From positions 1-64,000 of the forward strand of contig JAUUDF010000026.1 of assembly GCA_030826885.1 (NCBI GenBank): a DNA stretch of 64,000 nucleotides, in the 5' to 3' direction. The notes below the pieces were generated by a model, which saw only the letters and a list, made by a program, of their open reading frames with translations, was not told where the DNA came from and searched no databases. Positions 8,439 through 17,930 of this stretch are shown piece by piece (positions within the stretch are counted from its first letter, which is position 1; every line of letters begins with the position of its first letter). Both the position numbers and the translations under genes were made by a program. Origin of the DNA: Sulfurovum sp. (GTDB lineage Bacteria; Campylobacterota; Campylobacteria; Campylobacterales; Sulfurovaceae).

Positions 8439-9569
8439 ATGACCCCTTTAGCAAAACTCAAAAAATTTCTCGGCTGGAGAACAGCATCCAAACCCCACAT
8501 TACACTCAATGATGAGTACTATTCACACTTAGCACCATTCAGGCTGCCGCTCATACTGACCGTACTGATTATGCTTGTAGGTACCATTGGTTATATGGTC
8601 ATCGACAACTTCACCCTTATGAATGCCATCTATCAGACAGGAATCACCTTCACTACCGTCGGTTACGGGGAGATACAGCCCATCTCGGATGCCGGACGCA
8701 TTTTTACCATCACGCTGATTATTTTTGGGTTTGTCATCTTCTCCATAGCCGTGGGGATCATTGCCGAAGTGGTCAAAAAAGGGGAATTTCAAAAAATCGC
8801 AAAGGAGCGAAAGATGCTTTACGAGATCGCCAGACTCAAACACCACTTTGTTGTCTGCTACCATAATGAATTTACCATTCAGGTGACCAAACAGCTCAGA
8901 GAAAACCACATACCCTTCGTTGTTGTCGATCCGCGTGAAGATATGGAAGAGATTGCAAAAAAATACAAATATCCCTATTATGTTTCGGCAGAACCGCATA
9001 CGGAGGAAGGTATTCTCAAATCACACCTCTCTTCGGCAAAAGGAGTCATTACCCTGGCAAGAACCGTAGCCGACAACATTGCAGTCATCGCTTCGGCAAG
9101 ACTTTACGAAAGCGAAATCGGACGTAAACGAAAATACCTTGTGATTGCCAATGCACAAAGCTATGAGGATGAGACCAAACTGCTCAAACTCGGAGCTGAC
9201 AAAGTTGTTACCGCAACCAAACTGATGGCACAGCGTATCAATGCCATGGCGGCACGTCCCGATATGGAGAACCTCCTGCAGGAGTTCCTCTACAAAAAAG
9301 ACACCCCGCTGGATATGGAAGAGGCGAAAGTATCAAAAACATCATGGCTGACACTCAAACAGATCAAAGCCGCACGTTTTAGAGATATCGCCAATGTCAC
9401 CATCATCGGCATACGCCAGAAAGACGGTAAGTTCATACCTATGCCAAAAGGCGATACCATTATCATGCACGAATCGAAACTGCTGCTCATCGGTACCGGA
9501 GAGGGAATCAGAAAGGCGAAAAAGATCATTCGCAAAAAAGAGAAACCTGAAGAGCTGAAATACATTTAA
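8439..9569 (+). CDS. two-TM potassium channel with RCK/TrkA-like domains
   Basis: A 376-residue ion channel of the MthK/Kch type. One membrane helix (about 35-56), a pore loop with the K+ selectivity filter TVGYGE (73-78), a second helix (87-112), then a cytoplasmic RCK domain (about 136-270) and a TrkA-C-like domain (about 305-370, with FIPMPKGDTIIMHESKLLLI). In the RCK domain the usual glycine-rich nucleotide-binding loop is replaced by CYHNEFT (140-146), so NAD(H) binding in the classical way is unlikely. Gating may depend on another ligand. Its start codon directly follows a strong hairpin. Confidence 0.9.
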   Translation: MTPLAKLKKFLGWRTASKPHITLNDEYYSHLAPFRLPLILTVLIMLVGTIGYMVIDNFTLMNAIYQTGITFTTVGYGEIQPISDAGRIFTITLIIFGFVIFSIAVGIIAEVVKKGEFQKIAKERKMLYEIARLKHHFVVCYHNEFTIQVTKQLRENHIPFVVVDPREDMEEIAKKYKYPYYVSAEPHTEEGILKSHLSSAKGVITLARTVADNIAVIASARLYESEIGRKRKYLVIANAQSYEDETKLLKLGADKVVTATKLMAQRINAMAARPDMENLLQEFLYKKDTPLDMEEAKVSKTSWLTLKQIKAARFRDIANVTIIGIRQKDGKFIPMPKGDTIIMHESKLLLIGTGEGIRKAKKIIRKKEKPEELKYI

Positions 9570-9573
9570 CTCC

Positions 9574-9629
9574 GTGAATAATTAATAGTGAATAGTGAAT
9601 AATTTTGGTATGCTTTTCTTTCGAAAAGC
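9574..9629 (+). repeat. heptamer array plus hairpin, copy 3
   Basis: Four 7-bp units (GTGAATA, ATTAATA, GTGAATA, GTGAATA; 9574-9601), a linker ATTTTGGTAT, then a perfect 7-bp hairpin GCTTTTC-TTTC-GAAAAGC (9612-9629). It lies between the K+ channel gene and argJ, ending 20 bp before the argJ ATG. Confidence 0.85.
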
Positions 9630-9649
9630 TTTTACCCAAGGATACACTT

Positions 9650-10846
9650 ATGTCCAACTTTACCATTACACCTCTTGAAGACGGTCTTGCCAATGTGGAC
9701 GGCTTTTACTGTGATGCTGTCAATGTCGGTATGCGTCCGGATGCATCACAGGGTGATGTTGCCTTCATTCGTACAGACGGGCCATGTGATGTTGCTGCCG
9801 TTTTCACGGCCAACACCTTTCAGGCAGCGCCCATTAAACACTTCCAGCGTTATGGAGATGATTTTCAAACCAATTTTGTACTTATCAATGCCAAAAACGC
9901 CAATGCAATGACAGGGGAGAAAGGAATAGAAGATATCGATACGATCCTCTCACAGCTTCCCAAAAGTGTCAATGCCGTCAATCCCGTTATGAGCTCCACC
10001 GGTGTCATCGGCTACCGTTTGCCGGTTGAGAAGATTGTCAGTGCCTTTGACAGACTCGATTTCCATGCAACACACTCTGACAAGGCAGCGCGTGCCATTA
10101 TGACAACGGACCGTTTCAAAAAAGAACTTGCATGCAAAGTAACCCTTGAGGACGGCAGTAGCTTTTCCATAGCGGCCATCTGCAAAGGTGCAGGAATGAT
10201 AAACCCGGCAATGGCGACCATGCTCTGCTTCATTGTCACCGATGCGAATATCCCCAAAGCAGATATGAAAACCCTTCTTAAACAAGGGGCAGACCACTCT
10301 TTCAACCGTATTTCGGTTGACGGAGACATGTCAACAAACGATACCGTCATGCTGTTGACAAACCGCCACAGCAGTACGTATGACAAAGAAGCATTTGCCA
10401 AAGCACTCGAGAAGATGATGTTCGATTTGGCGATGATGATCCTCAAAGACGGTGAGGGGTCGAACAAAGTGGTTGCCTTCTGTGTCAAAGGAGCAAAGAG
10501 TGAAGAGGAGGCCAGACGTGCCAGTGTCGCGCTGAGCAACTCCCTGCTGGTGAAAACCGCCCTTTTCGGTGAAGACCCGAACTGGGGGCGCATTGCCTCT
10601 ACCATCGGCGCCAGCGGTGTTGCCTGTGACGAACGTAGCCTGACTATTTACTATGATGACCTGCTCATCTACTCCGACGAATTCAGGGAGCTTGACAACG
10701 GACGTGAAGAGGCCGCCTACAGGGTAATGAAACAGCCTCATTTCACTGTTACCTGCAACCTTGGTATGGGAGAGGGAAGCTTTACCTCCTACGGCTGTGA
10801 TCTGAGCTATGAATATGTTAAGATCAATGCGGAGTACAGAACGTAA
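9650..10846 (+). CDS. argJ: glutamate N-acetyltransferase / amino-acid acetyltransferase
   Basis: ArgJ transfers the acetyl group of N-acetylornithine to glutamate in the cyclic arginine pathway, and some members also use acetyl-CoA. The 398-residue proenzyme self-cleaves before a threonine. Here the motif is KGAGMINPAMATMLCF with Thr190 as nucleophile. Other family segments are NAKNANAMTG, GVIGYRLPV, and DPNWGRIASTIG near residue 320. The ATG at 9650 follows AAGGA; an upstream TTG at 9605 would translate the repeat hairpin and is rejected. No other arg biosynthetic gene is adjacent. Confidence 0.95.
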   Translation: MSNFTITPLEDGLANVDGFYCDAVNVGMRPDASQGDVAFIRTDGPCDVAAVFTANTFQAAPIKHFQRYGDDFQTNFVLINAKNANAMTGEKGIEDIDTILSQLPKSVNAVNPVMSSTGVIGYRLPVEKIVSAFDRLDFHATHSDKAARAIMTTDRFKKELACKVTLEDGSSFSIAAICKGAGMINPAMATMLCFIVTDANIPKADMKTLLKQGADHSFNRISVDGDMSTNDTVMLLTNRHSSTYDKEAFAKALEKMMFDLAMMILKDGEGSNKVVAFCVKGAKSEEEARRASVALSNSLLVKTALFGEDPNWGRIASTIGASGVACDERSLTIYYDDLLIYSDEFRELDNGREEAAYRVMKQPHFTVTCNLGMGEGSFTSYGCDLSYEYVKINAEYRT

Positions 10847-10886
10847 GAGTACAGCCTCTTTCACCCTGCTGTAACCACGGAAACGT

Positions 10887-10892
10887 TATAAT
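10887..10892 (+). promoter_or_regulatory. -10 box of the DUF465 gene
   Basis: TATAAT 26 bp before the ATG at 10918, followed by AACAGAGGAG as the ribosome binding site. This gives a short leader of about 19 nt. Confidence 0.5.
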
Positions 10893-10917
10893 AATAAAAA
10901 AACAGAGGAGCACAAAT

Positions 10918-11142
10918 ATGCTACACGAATACAGAGATGATATCCACGAACTCAAACAGGAAAATGCACACTTCGCGAGAATCTTCGAGAAGCATAATGA
11001 GCTTGATGACAAGATCACCAAAGCAGAGAGCGGTGAGATCCCTATGACAGACATGGAGATAGAAACCCTCAAAAAAGAGAAGTTGCTGCTCAAAGACGAA
11101 GCCTACAAAATGGTCATGGAGCACAGAAAGAACAAAGCATAA
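10918..11142 (+). CDS. YdcH-like DUF465 small coiled-coil protein
   Basis: A 74-residue, highly charged helical protein (MLHEYRDDIHELKQENAHFA, ending MVMEHRKNKA) of the DUF465/YdcH family. Two helices are separated by a short loop around SGEIPMTD, which is how these proteins form hairpin dimers. The function is not known. It has its own TATAAT promoter and a GAGGAG ribosome binding site, and is followed by a weak hairpin and pyrimidine-rich tract. Confidence 0.8.
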   Translation: MLHEYRDDIHELKQENAHFARIFEKHNELDDKITKAESGEIPMTDMEIETLKKEKLLLKDEAYKMVMEHRKNKA

Positions 11143-11149
11143 CTGCTGA

Positions 11150-11180
11150 GGGCTTCGTGCCCCTTCTCCATCTTCTTTTT
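11150..11180 (+). terminator. possible weak terminator after the DUF465 gene
   Basis: GGGC-TTCGT-GCCC (11150-11162) followed by a pyrimidine-rich tract rich in T. The stem is only 4 bp, so this is tentative. Confidence 0.3.
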
Positions 11181-11212
11181 CTTCTTATTTTTTATTTACC
11201 AAAACGAGTACC

Positions 11213-12568
11213 ATGACACACTTTAACGACATTCACGAAATACCCGAAGCGCTGATAGAGACCCTTACACAAAACGGCTTTACGACGATGACACCGGTAC
11301 AGCGAGAAAGTATTCCTGCCGCTTTGGAGGGCAAGGATATCCTTGCGCACGCACCTACGGGCTCCGGAAAAACACTTGCCTTCGGCATTCCTGCGCTTAT
11401 GATGACGCAACAGAGCAAAAAGGGACCCTCTACCCTTATTGTCACCCCGACCAGAGAACTTGCCGAACAGATCGCTGCCGCACTTAAGAAGATCGCCTCA
11501 TACAGGGAAAATTTTAAAATCACAACCCTCTATGGTGGTGTACCGCTTCGTACACAGGCAGATTCACTCCAGAAAGGTGCGCATATGCTCATTGGAACGC
11601 CGGGACGCATTCTTGACCATCTCTCCAAAGGGACACTTGTGCTCGATACGATAGAACGCCTTATTCTCGATGAAGCAGACCGCATGCTCGACATGGGCTT
11701 TCATGACGACATCCTCAAGATCATTGCAAAGATGAACACCAAAAGACAGACACTTCTCTTCTCTGCCACCTTTCCTCCAAAAATAAAAACAATGGCCAAG
11801 GAGCTGCTGCATGAACCCGTGATGGTCTCTGTCGATAGCGAAGCCGACAACAGCACCATCGATGAGATTGTCTATGTAGCACAGAACAGACTTCAGGCAC
11901 TCGGTCAATGTATAGAGACCTATCGACCCGCATCCCTGCTTGTTTTTTGCAATACAAAAACAGATGTGGACCTTGTAACTGACAGGCTTCGACAACAAGG
12001 ACATGATGCGATTGCCCTACATGGTGACTTCGATCAGGGGGAGAGACAGGAAGCGATCATACGGTTTGAGAATAACTCCGCATCCATACTGGTTGCAACC
12101 GATGTCGCATCACGTGGTATCGATATTGCTAAAGTCGATATGGTACTAAACTACGACCTGCCTTTTGATGAAACGGTCTATACGCACCGTATCGGCAGAA
12201 CAGGTCGTGCAGGTGCATCGGGGATTGCCGTCTCACTGTATGCTTCAGGAAGCCAAAAGACTGCCTACATTATGCAAAGAGCACATGAAGGAAAGGCTCT
12301 TACCGCTTCAACACCGAACTATCTGATGCATGCATCCTATGCAACGATCTGTCTTAACGGAGGGAAGCGGCAGAAACTGCGCAAAGGTGACATCCTTGGT
12401 ACACTTTGCAAAGAGCTAGGACTCTCGGCTTCCCAGATAGGTATGATTACTATCATGGAACAGAAAAGCTATGTCGCGCTCAAAAAAGAGAGTGTTGCAG
12501 AGGTGCTGCAGAGACTCAAGCAGTGTAAAATAAAGAAAAAGAGATATATGGCCTGGCGGGTACACTAA
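11213..12568 (+). CDS. dbpA: DEAD-box RNA helicase, DbpA-like
   Basis: A 451-residue ATP-dependent RNA helicase. The Q motif lies around [16 protein letters not shown], motif I is APTGSGKT, Ia [49 protein letters not shown] and [12 protein letters not shown]. The last 75 residues ([16 protein letters not shown] to [10 protein letters not shown]) resemble the DbpA C-terminal RNA-binding domain, which in E. coli recognises hairpin 92 of 23S rRNA. A role in large-subunit assembly is therefore likely. Its stop overlaps the stop of the opposite-strand dedA gene by 4 bp. Confidence 0.88.
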   Translation: MTHFNDIHEIPEALIETLTQNGFTTMTPVQRESIPAALEGKDILAHAPTGSGKTLAFGIPALMMTQQSKKGPSTLIVTPTRELAEQIAAALKKIASYRENFKITTLYGGVPLRTQADSLQKGAHMLIGTPGRILDHLSKGTLVLDTIERLILDEADRMLDMGFHDDILKIIAKMNTKRQTLLFSATFPPKIKTMAKELLHEPVMVSVDSEADNSTIDEIVYVAQNRLQALGQCIETYRPASLLVFCNTKTDVDLVTDRLRQQGHDAIALHGDFDQGERQEAIIRFENNSASILVATDVASRGIDIAKVDMVLNYDLPFDETVYTHRIGRTGRAGASGIAVSLYASGSQKTAYIMQRAHEGKALTASTPNYLMHASYATICLNGGKRQKLRKGDILGTLCKELGLSASQIGMITIMEQKSYVALKKESVAEVLQRLKQCKIKKKRYMAWRVH

Positions 12569-13185
12569 TCTTCGTTAAGAATTGCTTTACGTCGTTTCTG
12601 ACGTATCACATAAAAGAGTGTGATGAGTCCGACACAGATGAGCGCAATCAGTGTTGCAGTATGCAGATACTGTGAAATAAGCGCTTCATTGCTGCCAAGC
12701 AGGTAACCCAGTACCACCAGCACAACTACCCAGATACCCGCTCCCAGTGCCGAGTAGAGAGAAAAACGCCACAGATTCATCCGTGCCAGTCCGGCAGGAA
12801 GAGAGATCAACTGTCTGATACCGGGGATCAGTCTGCCGTTAAAGGTGGAAAGCTCTCCATGCTTTTGAAAAAACGCTTCGAGTTTGTCCAGTGTCTCTTC
12901 TTTAATGAAGAAGTATTTTCCATATTTCAACAGGAAACGGCGCCCAAAATGCATGGCAATGTAGTAGTTGAAAAGTGCGCCGAGTACCGAACCGGCAATA
13001 CCCACAATGACCACAAGGTAAAGATTCATCTCACCCTGATAGGCAAGATAGCCTGCCGGTATCATGATCACTTCACTGGGGAAAGGGAAAAAAGTGCTCT
13101 CAAGGAACATAAGAAAAAAGATGCCGATATAGCCCATATCGCCTATCTTGTCGACAAGGAACAGGGCAATATCGTGTATCATCAA
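12565..13185 (-). CDS. DedA family membrane protein
   Basis: A 206-residue DedA/VTT-domain protein. It shows the family segments [23 protein letters not shown] (acidic and proline-rich re-entrant loop) and [22 protein letters not shown] (conserved arginines), with about five hydrophobic stretches. DedA proteins are linked to lipid-carrier or phospholipid flipping and to envelope stability. It starts 9 bp after the accA stop and so is probably co-transcribed with the fatty-acid genes. Confidence 0.9.
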   Translation of the reverse strand: MMIHDIALFLVDKIGDMGYIGIFFLMFLESTFFPFPSEVIMIPAGYLAYQGEMNLYLVVIVGIAGSVLGALFNYYIAMHFGRRFLLKYGKYFFIKEETLDKLEAFFQKHGELSTFNGRLIPGIRQLISLPAGLARMNLWRFSLYSALGAGIWVVVLVVLGYLLGSNEALISQYLHTATLIALICVGLITLFYVIRQKRRKAILNED

Positions 13186-13194
13186 TACAAAGGC

Positions 13195-14130
13195 TTATTC
13201 GCTGAATGCGCCTACGGAGGTGAGTCTCTCGTAGCGTTTTTCCAGAAGCTCATCTGTAGAAAGTTCTTGCAGCTCTTTTACCGTATCGAGGAAATAACGT
13301 TTAAGTACTTCCGCTGCTGTCTTTTTGTCTCTATGTGCACCAATAAGCGGTTCATCAAGGACATCGTCGATCAGCTTGTGCTCGAGCAGATCATTGGGAG
13401 TGATTTTAAGCGCTTTTGTCGCTGTCTCGACTTTACTTGGGTCGTTCCATAAAATCGCAGAACACCCTTCAGGAGAGATGACAGAGAAAACAGAGTATCG
13501 CATCATTGCCAGTCTGTCTGCCACACCAATAGCAAGTGCACCGCCTGACCCTCCTTCTCCAATGACCACAGAGACCATTGGTACTTTTGTCGCCGCAAAT
13601 TCAAAGAGGTTACGCGCAATCGCTTCACTCTGCCCGCGCTCTTCAGCACCAAGGCCGGGGTAGGCACCCGGAGTGTCTACAAGCATCAAGACAGGGATAT
13701 GAAACTTCTCCGCCAGTCTTACTGCACGAAGTGCTTTTCTGTAGCCTTCCGGATTGGGCATCCCAAAATTACGCTTGATCTTGTTCTTGACCCCGCGTCC
13801 TTTCTGCTCTCCAATGACCATAGTCTTTTGGCCGTCTATCCAGCCAAGGTAGCAGAGAATCGCAGGATCGTCACGAAATGCCCGGTCACCGTGAATCTCA
13901 TAGGCATCATCGAGGACAAGTTTAATATAATCAAGTGCATAAGGCCTGTCAGGATGACGTGCAAGCTGAAGTTTTTGATAATCACTCAGGGAACTGAATG
14001 TCTTTTCCACCTCTTTTTGCAACTCTTTTTGCAGCTTTTCGACCTGTTCAAGATTGGCAACGGCATGGGCAGAGACGATCTCTTCTTGTATCTTCTCTAT
14101 TTTGTTTTCAAAATCTAAATAGGTTGCCAT
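13195..14130 (-). CDS. accA: acetyl-CoA carboxylase carboxyltransferase subunit alpha
   Basis: AccA with AccD transfers carboxyl from carboxybiotin to acetyl-CoA, making malonyl-CoA. The 311-residue protein starts [17 protein letters not shown] and has a helical N-terminus. The crotonase-like core contains [40 protein letters not shown] and [20 protein letters not shown], with the oxyanion-hole glycines. The length matches the family. It lies 16 bp downstream of fabF, within acpP-fabF-accA-dedA. AccD is not in the window. Confidence 0.96.
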   Translation of the reverse strand: MATYLDFENKIEKIQEEIVSAHAVANLEQVEKLQKELQKEVEKTFSSLSDYQKLQLARHPDRPYALDYIKLVLDDAYEIHGDRAFRDDPAILCYLGWIDGQKTMVIGEQKGRGVKNKIKRNFGMPNPEGYRKALRAVRLAEKFHIPVLMLVDTPGAYPGLGAEERGQSEAIARNLFEFAATKVPMVSVVIGEGGSGGALAIGVADRLAMMRYSVFSVISPEGCSAILWNDPSKVETATKALKITPNDLLEHKLIDDVLDEPLIGAHRDKKTAAEVLKRYFLDTVKELQELSTDELLEKRYERLTSVGAFSE

Positions 14131-14146
14131 AATATATACTCCGGTT

Positions 14147-15364
14147 TTACACTTTCTTAAAAATCACAACACCATTGGTGCCGCCAAAGCCGAAGGAGTT
14201 GCTCATGACAACATTCAGATCCGCTTTACGCGCCTCATTGGGGACATAGTCTAGGTCGCAGTTCTCATCAGGCGTGGTATAGTTGATTGTAGGAGGCAAA
14301 ATACCGTCTCTCATCGCCATCAGAGATACGACTGCTTCAATAGCCCCTGCTGCACCGAGACAGTGTCCTATCTGCCCTTTGATGGAACTGACGGGAGGAC
14401 AGTTCTCTTTGCCGCCGAAGAGCTCTTTGAGCGCTGCCGTTTCATTTTTGTCATTAATCGGTGTCGAGGTGCCGTGCGCATTGACATAATCTACCTTGGG
14501 CTCACCAGCTATTCTATATGCCATTTTCATGGCGCGAAGCGGTCCGTCCATGGTCGGTGTCGTAATGTGGTTGGCATCACCGCTTTCTCCGAAACCGATG
14601 ATTTCTCCGTAAATATGCGCACCTCTTACAACTGCATCTTCATAGGTTTCAAGAACCAGTGCCGCAGCACCCTCACCCATAATAAAACCATCACGCTCCG
14701 CATCAAACGGTCTGGAAGCGTGTTGTGGGTCATCGTTGCGTGTAGAGAGTGCTTTCATCGCTGCAAATCCGCCGACACCCGCCGCGCAGATCGCCGCTTC
14801 CGCTCCGACGACCAGCATCTTGTTCGCAGTACCGATCATGATAGACTTGGCTGCTTCACCAATGGCATGAGTTCCCGCTGCACAGGCAGTCACGGAAGAG
14901 AGATTCGGTCCTCTGAGCTTGTGCTCGATAGACACAAAACCGCCCAGCATATTGACAAGAGAAGAAGGGATGAAGAATGGCGATATTCTTCTTGGACCTC
15001 GAGTAGCTGCGATTACAGAGTTCTTTTCAATGTTGATCAGTCCGCCAATTCCCGATGCGGAAGCTACCCCGAAACTGTCATGATCCATATCTTCAGGTAG
15101 GTTTGCATCGGCGATCGCCTCAGCCGCAGCTTTCAGACCGAACTGAATGAACCTGTCTGCCTTTTTTACCTCTTTGGCATCCATTACAGTAGTCGGGTCA
15201 AAATCGGTAATCTCACCTGCTATCTTAACTGAATGTTTCTCCGTATCGAACGAAGTGATCTCCTTGATTCCGCACTGCCCCTCTATAATTGCAGAGAATG
15301 CACTCTCTTTTTCAAGTCCCAGAGAGTTGATCATTCCCAAACCGGTTACTACTATTCTTTTCAC
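14147..15364 (-). CDS. fabF: beta-ketoacyl-ACP synthase II
   Basis: FabF condenses malonyl-ACP with acyl-ACP in fatty-acid elongation. The 405 residues include the active-site cysteine in [16 protein letters not shown], and the two catalytic histidines in [13 protein letters not shown] and [12 protein letters not shown], plus the C-terminal [10 protein letters not shown]. The GTG start at 15364 was chosen because the family begins KRIVVTGLG and a GGAGAAG site lies just before it. An upstream ATG at 15418 would add 18 unrelated residues. acpP is about 100 bp upstream with hairpins between them. Confidence 0.95.
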   Translation of the reverse strand: MKRIVVTGLGMINSLGLEKESAFSAIIEGQCGIKEITSFDTEKHSVKIAGEITDFDPTTVMDAKEVKKADRFIQFGLKAAAEAIADANLPEDMDHDSFGVASASGIGGLINIEKNSVIAATRGPRRISPFFIPSSLVNMLGGFVSIEHKLRGPNLSSVTACAAGTHAIGEAAKSIMIGTANKMLVVGAEAAICAAGVGGFAAMKALSTRNDDPQHASRPFDAERDGFIMGEGAAALVLETYEDAVVRGAHIYGEIIGFGESGDANHITTPTMDGPLRAMKMAYRIAGEPKVDYVNAHGTSTPINDKNETAALKELFGGKENCPPVSSIKGQIGHCLGAAGAIEAVVSLMAMRDGILPPTINYTTPDENCDLDYVPNEARKADLNVVMSNSFGFGGTNGVVIFKKV

Positions 15365-15395
15365 TGCTTCTCCTATCTGTCTGCTTTCATAAGAT

Positions 15396-15452
15396 ATAGA
15401 TGAATATTTAATAAACACTCATCTATTTCTTAACCTCTTCCCCTAAGGGAAG
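15396..15452 (-). other. intercistronic inverted repeats between acpP and fabF
   Basis: Two stems lie in the 98-bp gap: ATAGATGA/TCATCTAT (15396-15403 with 15419-15426) and CTTCCC/GGGAAG (15437-15442 with 15447-15452, 4-base loop). No T-run follows on the minus strand. They may stabilise the abundant acpP mRNA or cause partial termination before fabF. Confidence 0.4.
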
Positions 15453-15462
15453 TGTACTATAT

Positions 15463-15696
15463 TTACGCGTTTGCGCTCTCGATGAACTTGATTGCGTCAC
15501 CCACAGTTGCGATGGCCTCTGCCTTATCATCAGGAATTTCGATATCGAATTTCTCTTCGAGTGCCATAACGAGCTCAACGACATCAAGGCTGTCCGCTCC
15601 GAGGTCCTCTACGAATTTAGACTCTTCTTTTACCTCATCGGGGCTTACATTCAGTTGCTCTACAACCACTTCTTTTACATCATCAAACAATGTCAT
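15463..15696 (-). CDS. acpP: acyl carrier protein
   Basis: ACP carries growing acyl chains on a 4'-phosphopantetheine arm. The 77-residue acidic protein has the attachment serine in [18 protein letters not shown] (Ser near residue 37) and a four-helix fold. The ATG at 15696 is preceded by AAGGAGAAATCA, and the family starts here; a longer in-frame ORF upstream is not part of the protein. It is first in acpP-fabF-accA-dedA and has a TATAAT box 35-40 bp upstream. Confidence 0.97.
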   Translation of the reverse strand: MTLFDDVKEVVVEQLNVSPDEVKEESKFVEDLGADSLDVVELVMALEEKFDIEIPDDKAEAIATVGDAIKFIESANA

Positions 15697-15730
15697 TGAT
15701 TTCTCCTTAATTATGTTTAAAATACAGGGC

Positions 15731-15736
15731 ATTATA
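15731..15736 (-). promoter_or_regulatory. -10 box of the acpP operon
   Basis: TATAAT on the minus strand after a T-rich run (eight T). It lies 35 bp upstream of the acpP ATG and is typical of an epsilonproteobacterial sigma-70 promoter. Confidence 0.6.
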
Positions 15737-15787
15737 GCAAAAAAAAGAATAACAATGCTTGAAATGGAACTGTTTTTACGCAAATAG

Positions 15788-15811
15788 GGGACAAACCAAT
15801 TGGTCTGTCCC
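15788..15811. repeat. 24-bp near-perfect palindrome
   Basis: GGGACA-AACCAATTGGTC-TGTCCC is a 24-bp inverted repeat with one mismatched pair. It lies 16 bp past the stop of the TonB receptor gene and 52 bp upstream of the acpP -10 box. It could be the receptor terminator, an operator, or a REP-type element. There is no T-run next to it. Confidence 0.5.
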
Positions 15812-15827
15812 ACATGAAGAAGGGTAG

Positions 15828-17867
15828 TTAGAAGCTGTACTTCAAATTGGCATAAACGTAGCGACCCGGCTCGTTCATGAGCATCACTTCATCACCGCCG
15901 GTTATCAGTGTCAGGTCTTTGTACGTATTGGAAACGGCATAGGTTGTATCGAACAAATTGTCTATACCTACGGTCAGTTCAAATGATTTAGCGAATACTT
16001 TGGTCGCTTTAAGGTTCATAACTGCATATCCATCCAGCGGCTGCTCGCCGTTGTCCGCATCATAATCGCTCCATTTGGATGAAGCTATTCCTTCTATTCT
16101 GAACATTAGGCTTTCATCCCAGTTATAGTTGAGCGCGATGTTGGCTTTAAGCGGCGGAATCTCCGGAAGATCGGTATCGCTCTGCCCGGTAAGCGGATCT
16201 TTTTTCTCCCCTCTCTGGTAGGCGATACCGTAGTCAAAGTAGAGTGCTTCGGTCGCTACATAGCTGCCGCTCAGCTCTACACCCCAAATGGTCGCATCGA
16301 CATTTTCGTAGCGTTTTGTCGTTGCGTTGTAGAGAATGTCATCTTTCAGATCACTGTAGAATGCCTTGGCTTTGACGGTAAAGTTGTCATAGGCTGCGTC
16401 TATGCCGATATCCGCTTCTGTGTTGACGACCATGTCAAGGTCTCTGTTGCCCACTTCCGTACCCGTTTTGCCTTTTGTATGAAAGTAGAGCTCTTTACCG
16501 TCGGGAACACGTGAAGAGACACCCACACCGCCAAAATATTTGACATGCTCATCGGCATGATAGGTTGCAAAAATATTTCCGTTAAGTGCATTGTAATCGT
16601 TATCCGCTATGGGCGGTCTTGCCGTAGAGATTGTCGTATCGTCATAACGAAGTCCGCCGGAGAGGTCGACTTTGCCAAAGGTGATCTTGTCGGTCATAAA
16701 GAGTGCCACGTTATCGGTCTGCGCATCCCAGATACTGTGAAAGTTCGGATGTATCGCTTTGGGAAACGGGTGATCGTTTTGGTAATACGCCCCATCCCAG
16801 TTTCGTCTGGATACATCAATGCCTGCCATAAGTGCATGTGCCCCCATATGCCATTCATTCTTGACTTTCACACCTTTCATTTCGGTTGTCAGCCAGTGTT
16901 TCATCACCCCAAGCTTACTGCCATCCGGCATCGGTTTGGCAGTTGATTTTCGGTAGCGGTTGGACATAGGGTGGTCAACCTTGGACTCATAGGCATCGAG
17001 TGTCAGTATGTCAGAATATCGCCCCATATTTTTTACAGTATATTTCAGACTGTAAATTTCACCTTTGTCATAATCGGCATCCATCGGTGTATTGGGGTAG
17101 AGAACATCTTCACTCTTGTCCTGCGTATAGCCAAACTCCATTGACTGGTTATCTGTAATATCCCAAAAGAGTTTTGCCATGACAGTGTGTTTGCTATAGG
17201 CATCCATGTCTCTGTACTGGGGCTTGTACGCCATCCCTTTGGCTTCGGGATGTGTTGCGATGTAGGCATCCTGCTGCTGAGCAAAGTCATGCCCGTTTCC
17301 ATCTTCATACTGACCGCTCTTCTCAGAAGAGGCAGAGAGCAGCATCCGTACGGTATCGGTACCGCCTGAAAGCGAGAAAGCGCCTTTTTGGTACCCCCAA
17401 CTTCCCGCATTGAGACTCACGTCACCATGCCATGCTTTGGATGGTTTGAGCGTATGAATCTTCACATCAGCACTGAGCACTCCGAAATCCTCTACATTGT
17501 AGGGCCCTTCGTAGACTTCAATGTAGTCAATATTGTTGGTCAGCACATGAGAGACCGGCGGATCCATTCGGTTTGGGCATGCGCCATAGATTTTGGCGCC
17601 GTCTATGGAGACATTAATGTTGTCTTTTTTCTGGCCACGCACAATGATGTCATTGGCAACGCCGGAGCGTCTGACCAGAGAGACACTAGGCGACTGCTTG
17701 AAAAGTGCCTCGGCGACATCTGATGATTTAATTTCATCTCCGTGAATATCTTTGACTGCTTCCGAATCGACCTTCGCTTCTACATCGATTGTCCCAAGTT
17801 CTGCTGAAGCGGCATGCAAAGAGAGCGTACACGCCAGAGAAAGAAAGACCATAGTGTTTTGTTTCAT
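15828..17867 (-). CDS. TonB-dependent copper receptor, OprC/NosA-like
   Basis: A 679-residue outer-membrane receptor with signal peptide [20 protein letters not shown], a plug domain (about 30-145) and a 22-strand beta-barrel ending in phenylalanine (NLKYSF). The plug has Cys97 and Met101 in [11 protein letters not shown], and the barrel region has His299 and Met301 in KVDHPMSNR. These match the CxxxM-HxM copper site described for Pseudomonas OprC. The family (TonB-copper, including NosA) imports copper. The start follows GGAGGAG. It lies downstream of tonB-exbD-exbB, which would energise it. Iron-siderophore uptake is a less likely alternative. Confidence 0.85.
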   Translation of the reverse strand: MKQNTMVFLSLACTLSLHAASAELGTIDVEAKVDSEAVKDIHGDEIKSSDVAEALFKQSPSVSLVRRSGVANDIIVRGQKKDNINVSIDGAKIYGACPNRMDPPVSHVLTNNIDYIEVYEGPYNVEDFGVLSADVKIHTLKPSKAWHGDVSLNAGSWGYQKGAFSLSGGTDTVRMLLSASSEKSGQYEDGNGHDFAQQQDAYIATHPEAKGMAYKPQYRDMDAYSKHTVMAKLFWDITDNQSMEFGYTQDKSEDVLYPNTPMDADYDKGEIYSLKYTVKNMGRYSDILTLDAYESKVDHPMSNRYRKSTAKPMPDGSKLGVMKHWLTTEMKGVKVKNEWHMGAHALMAGIDVSRRNWDGAYYQNDHPFPKAIHPNFHSIWDAQTDNVALFMTDKITFGKVDLSGGLRYDDTTISTARPPIADNDYNALNGNIFATYHADEHVKYFGGVGVSSRVPDGKELYFHTKGKTGTEVGNRDLDMVVNTEADIGIDAAYDNFTVKAKAFYSDLKDDILYNATTKRYENVDATIWGVELSGSYVATEALYFDYGIAYQRGEKKDPLTGQSDTDLPEIPPLKANIALNYNWDESLMFRIEGIASSKWSDYDADNGEQPLDGYAVMNLKATKVFAKSFELTVGIDNLFDTTYAVSNTYKDLTLITGGDEVMLMNEPGRYVYANLKYSF

Positions 17868-17908
17868 TGTTTACTCCTCCAAAATAATGGTGGGAATATG
17901 ACAAATCA

Positions 17909-17930
17909 GTGTTAAATTAGTGTTAAATTA
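17909..17930 (-). promoter_or_regulatory. two tandem 11-bp repeats upstream of the receptor gene
   Basis: AGTGTTAAATT occurs twice head to tail, 42-63 bp upstream of the receptor ATG, and overlaps the tonB stop codon. An 11-bp period (one helical turn) is what OmpR/PhoB-type regulators use for paired half-sites. Such a regulator is encoded 3.4 kb away at 21294-21950. The link is an inference. Confidence 0.4.
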
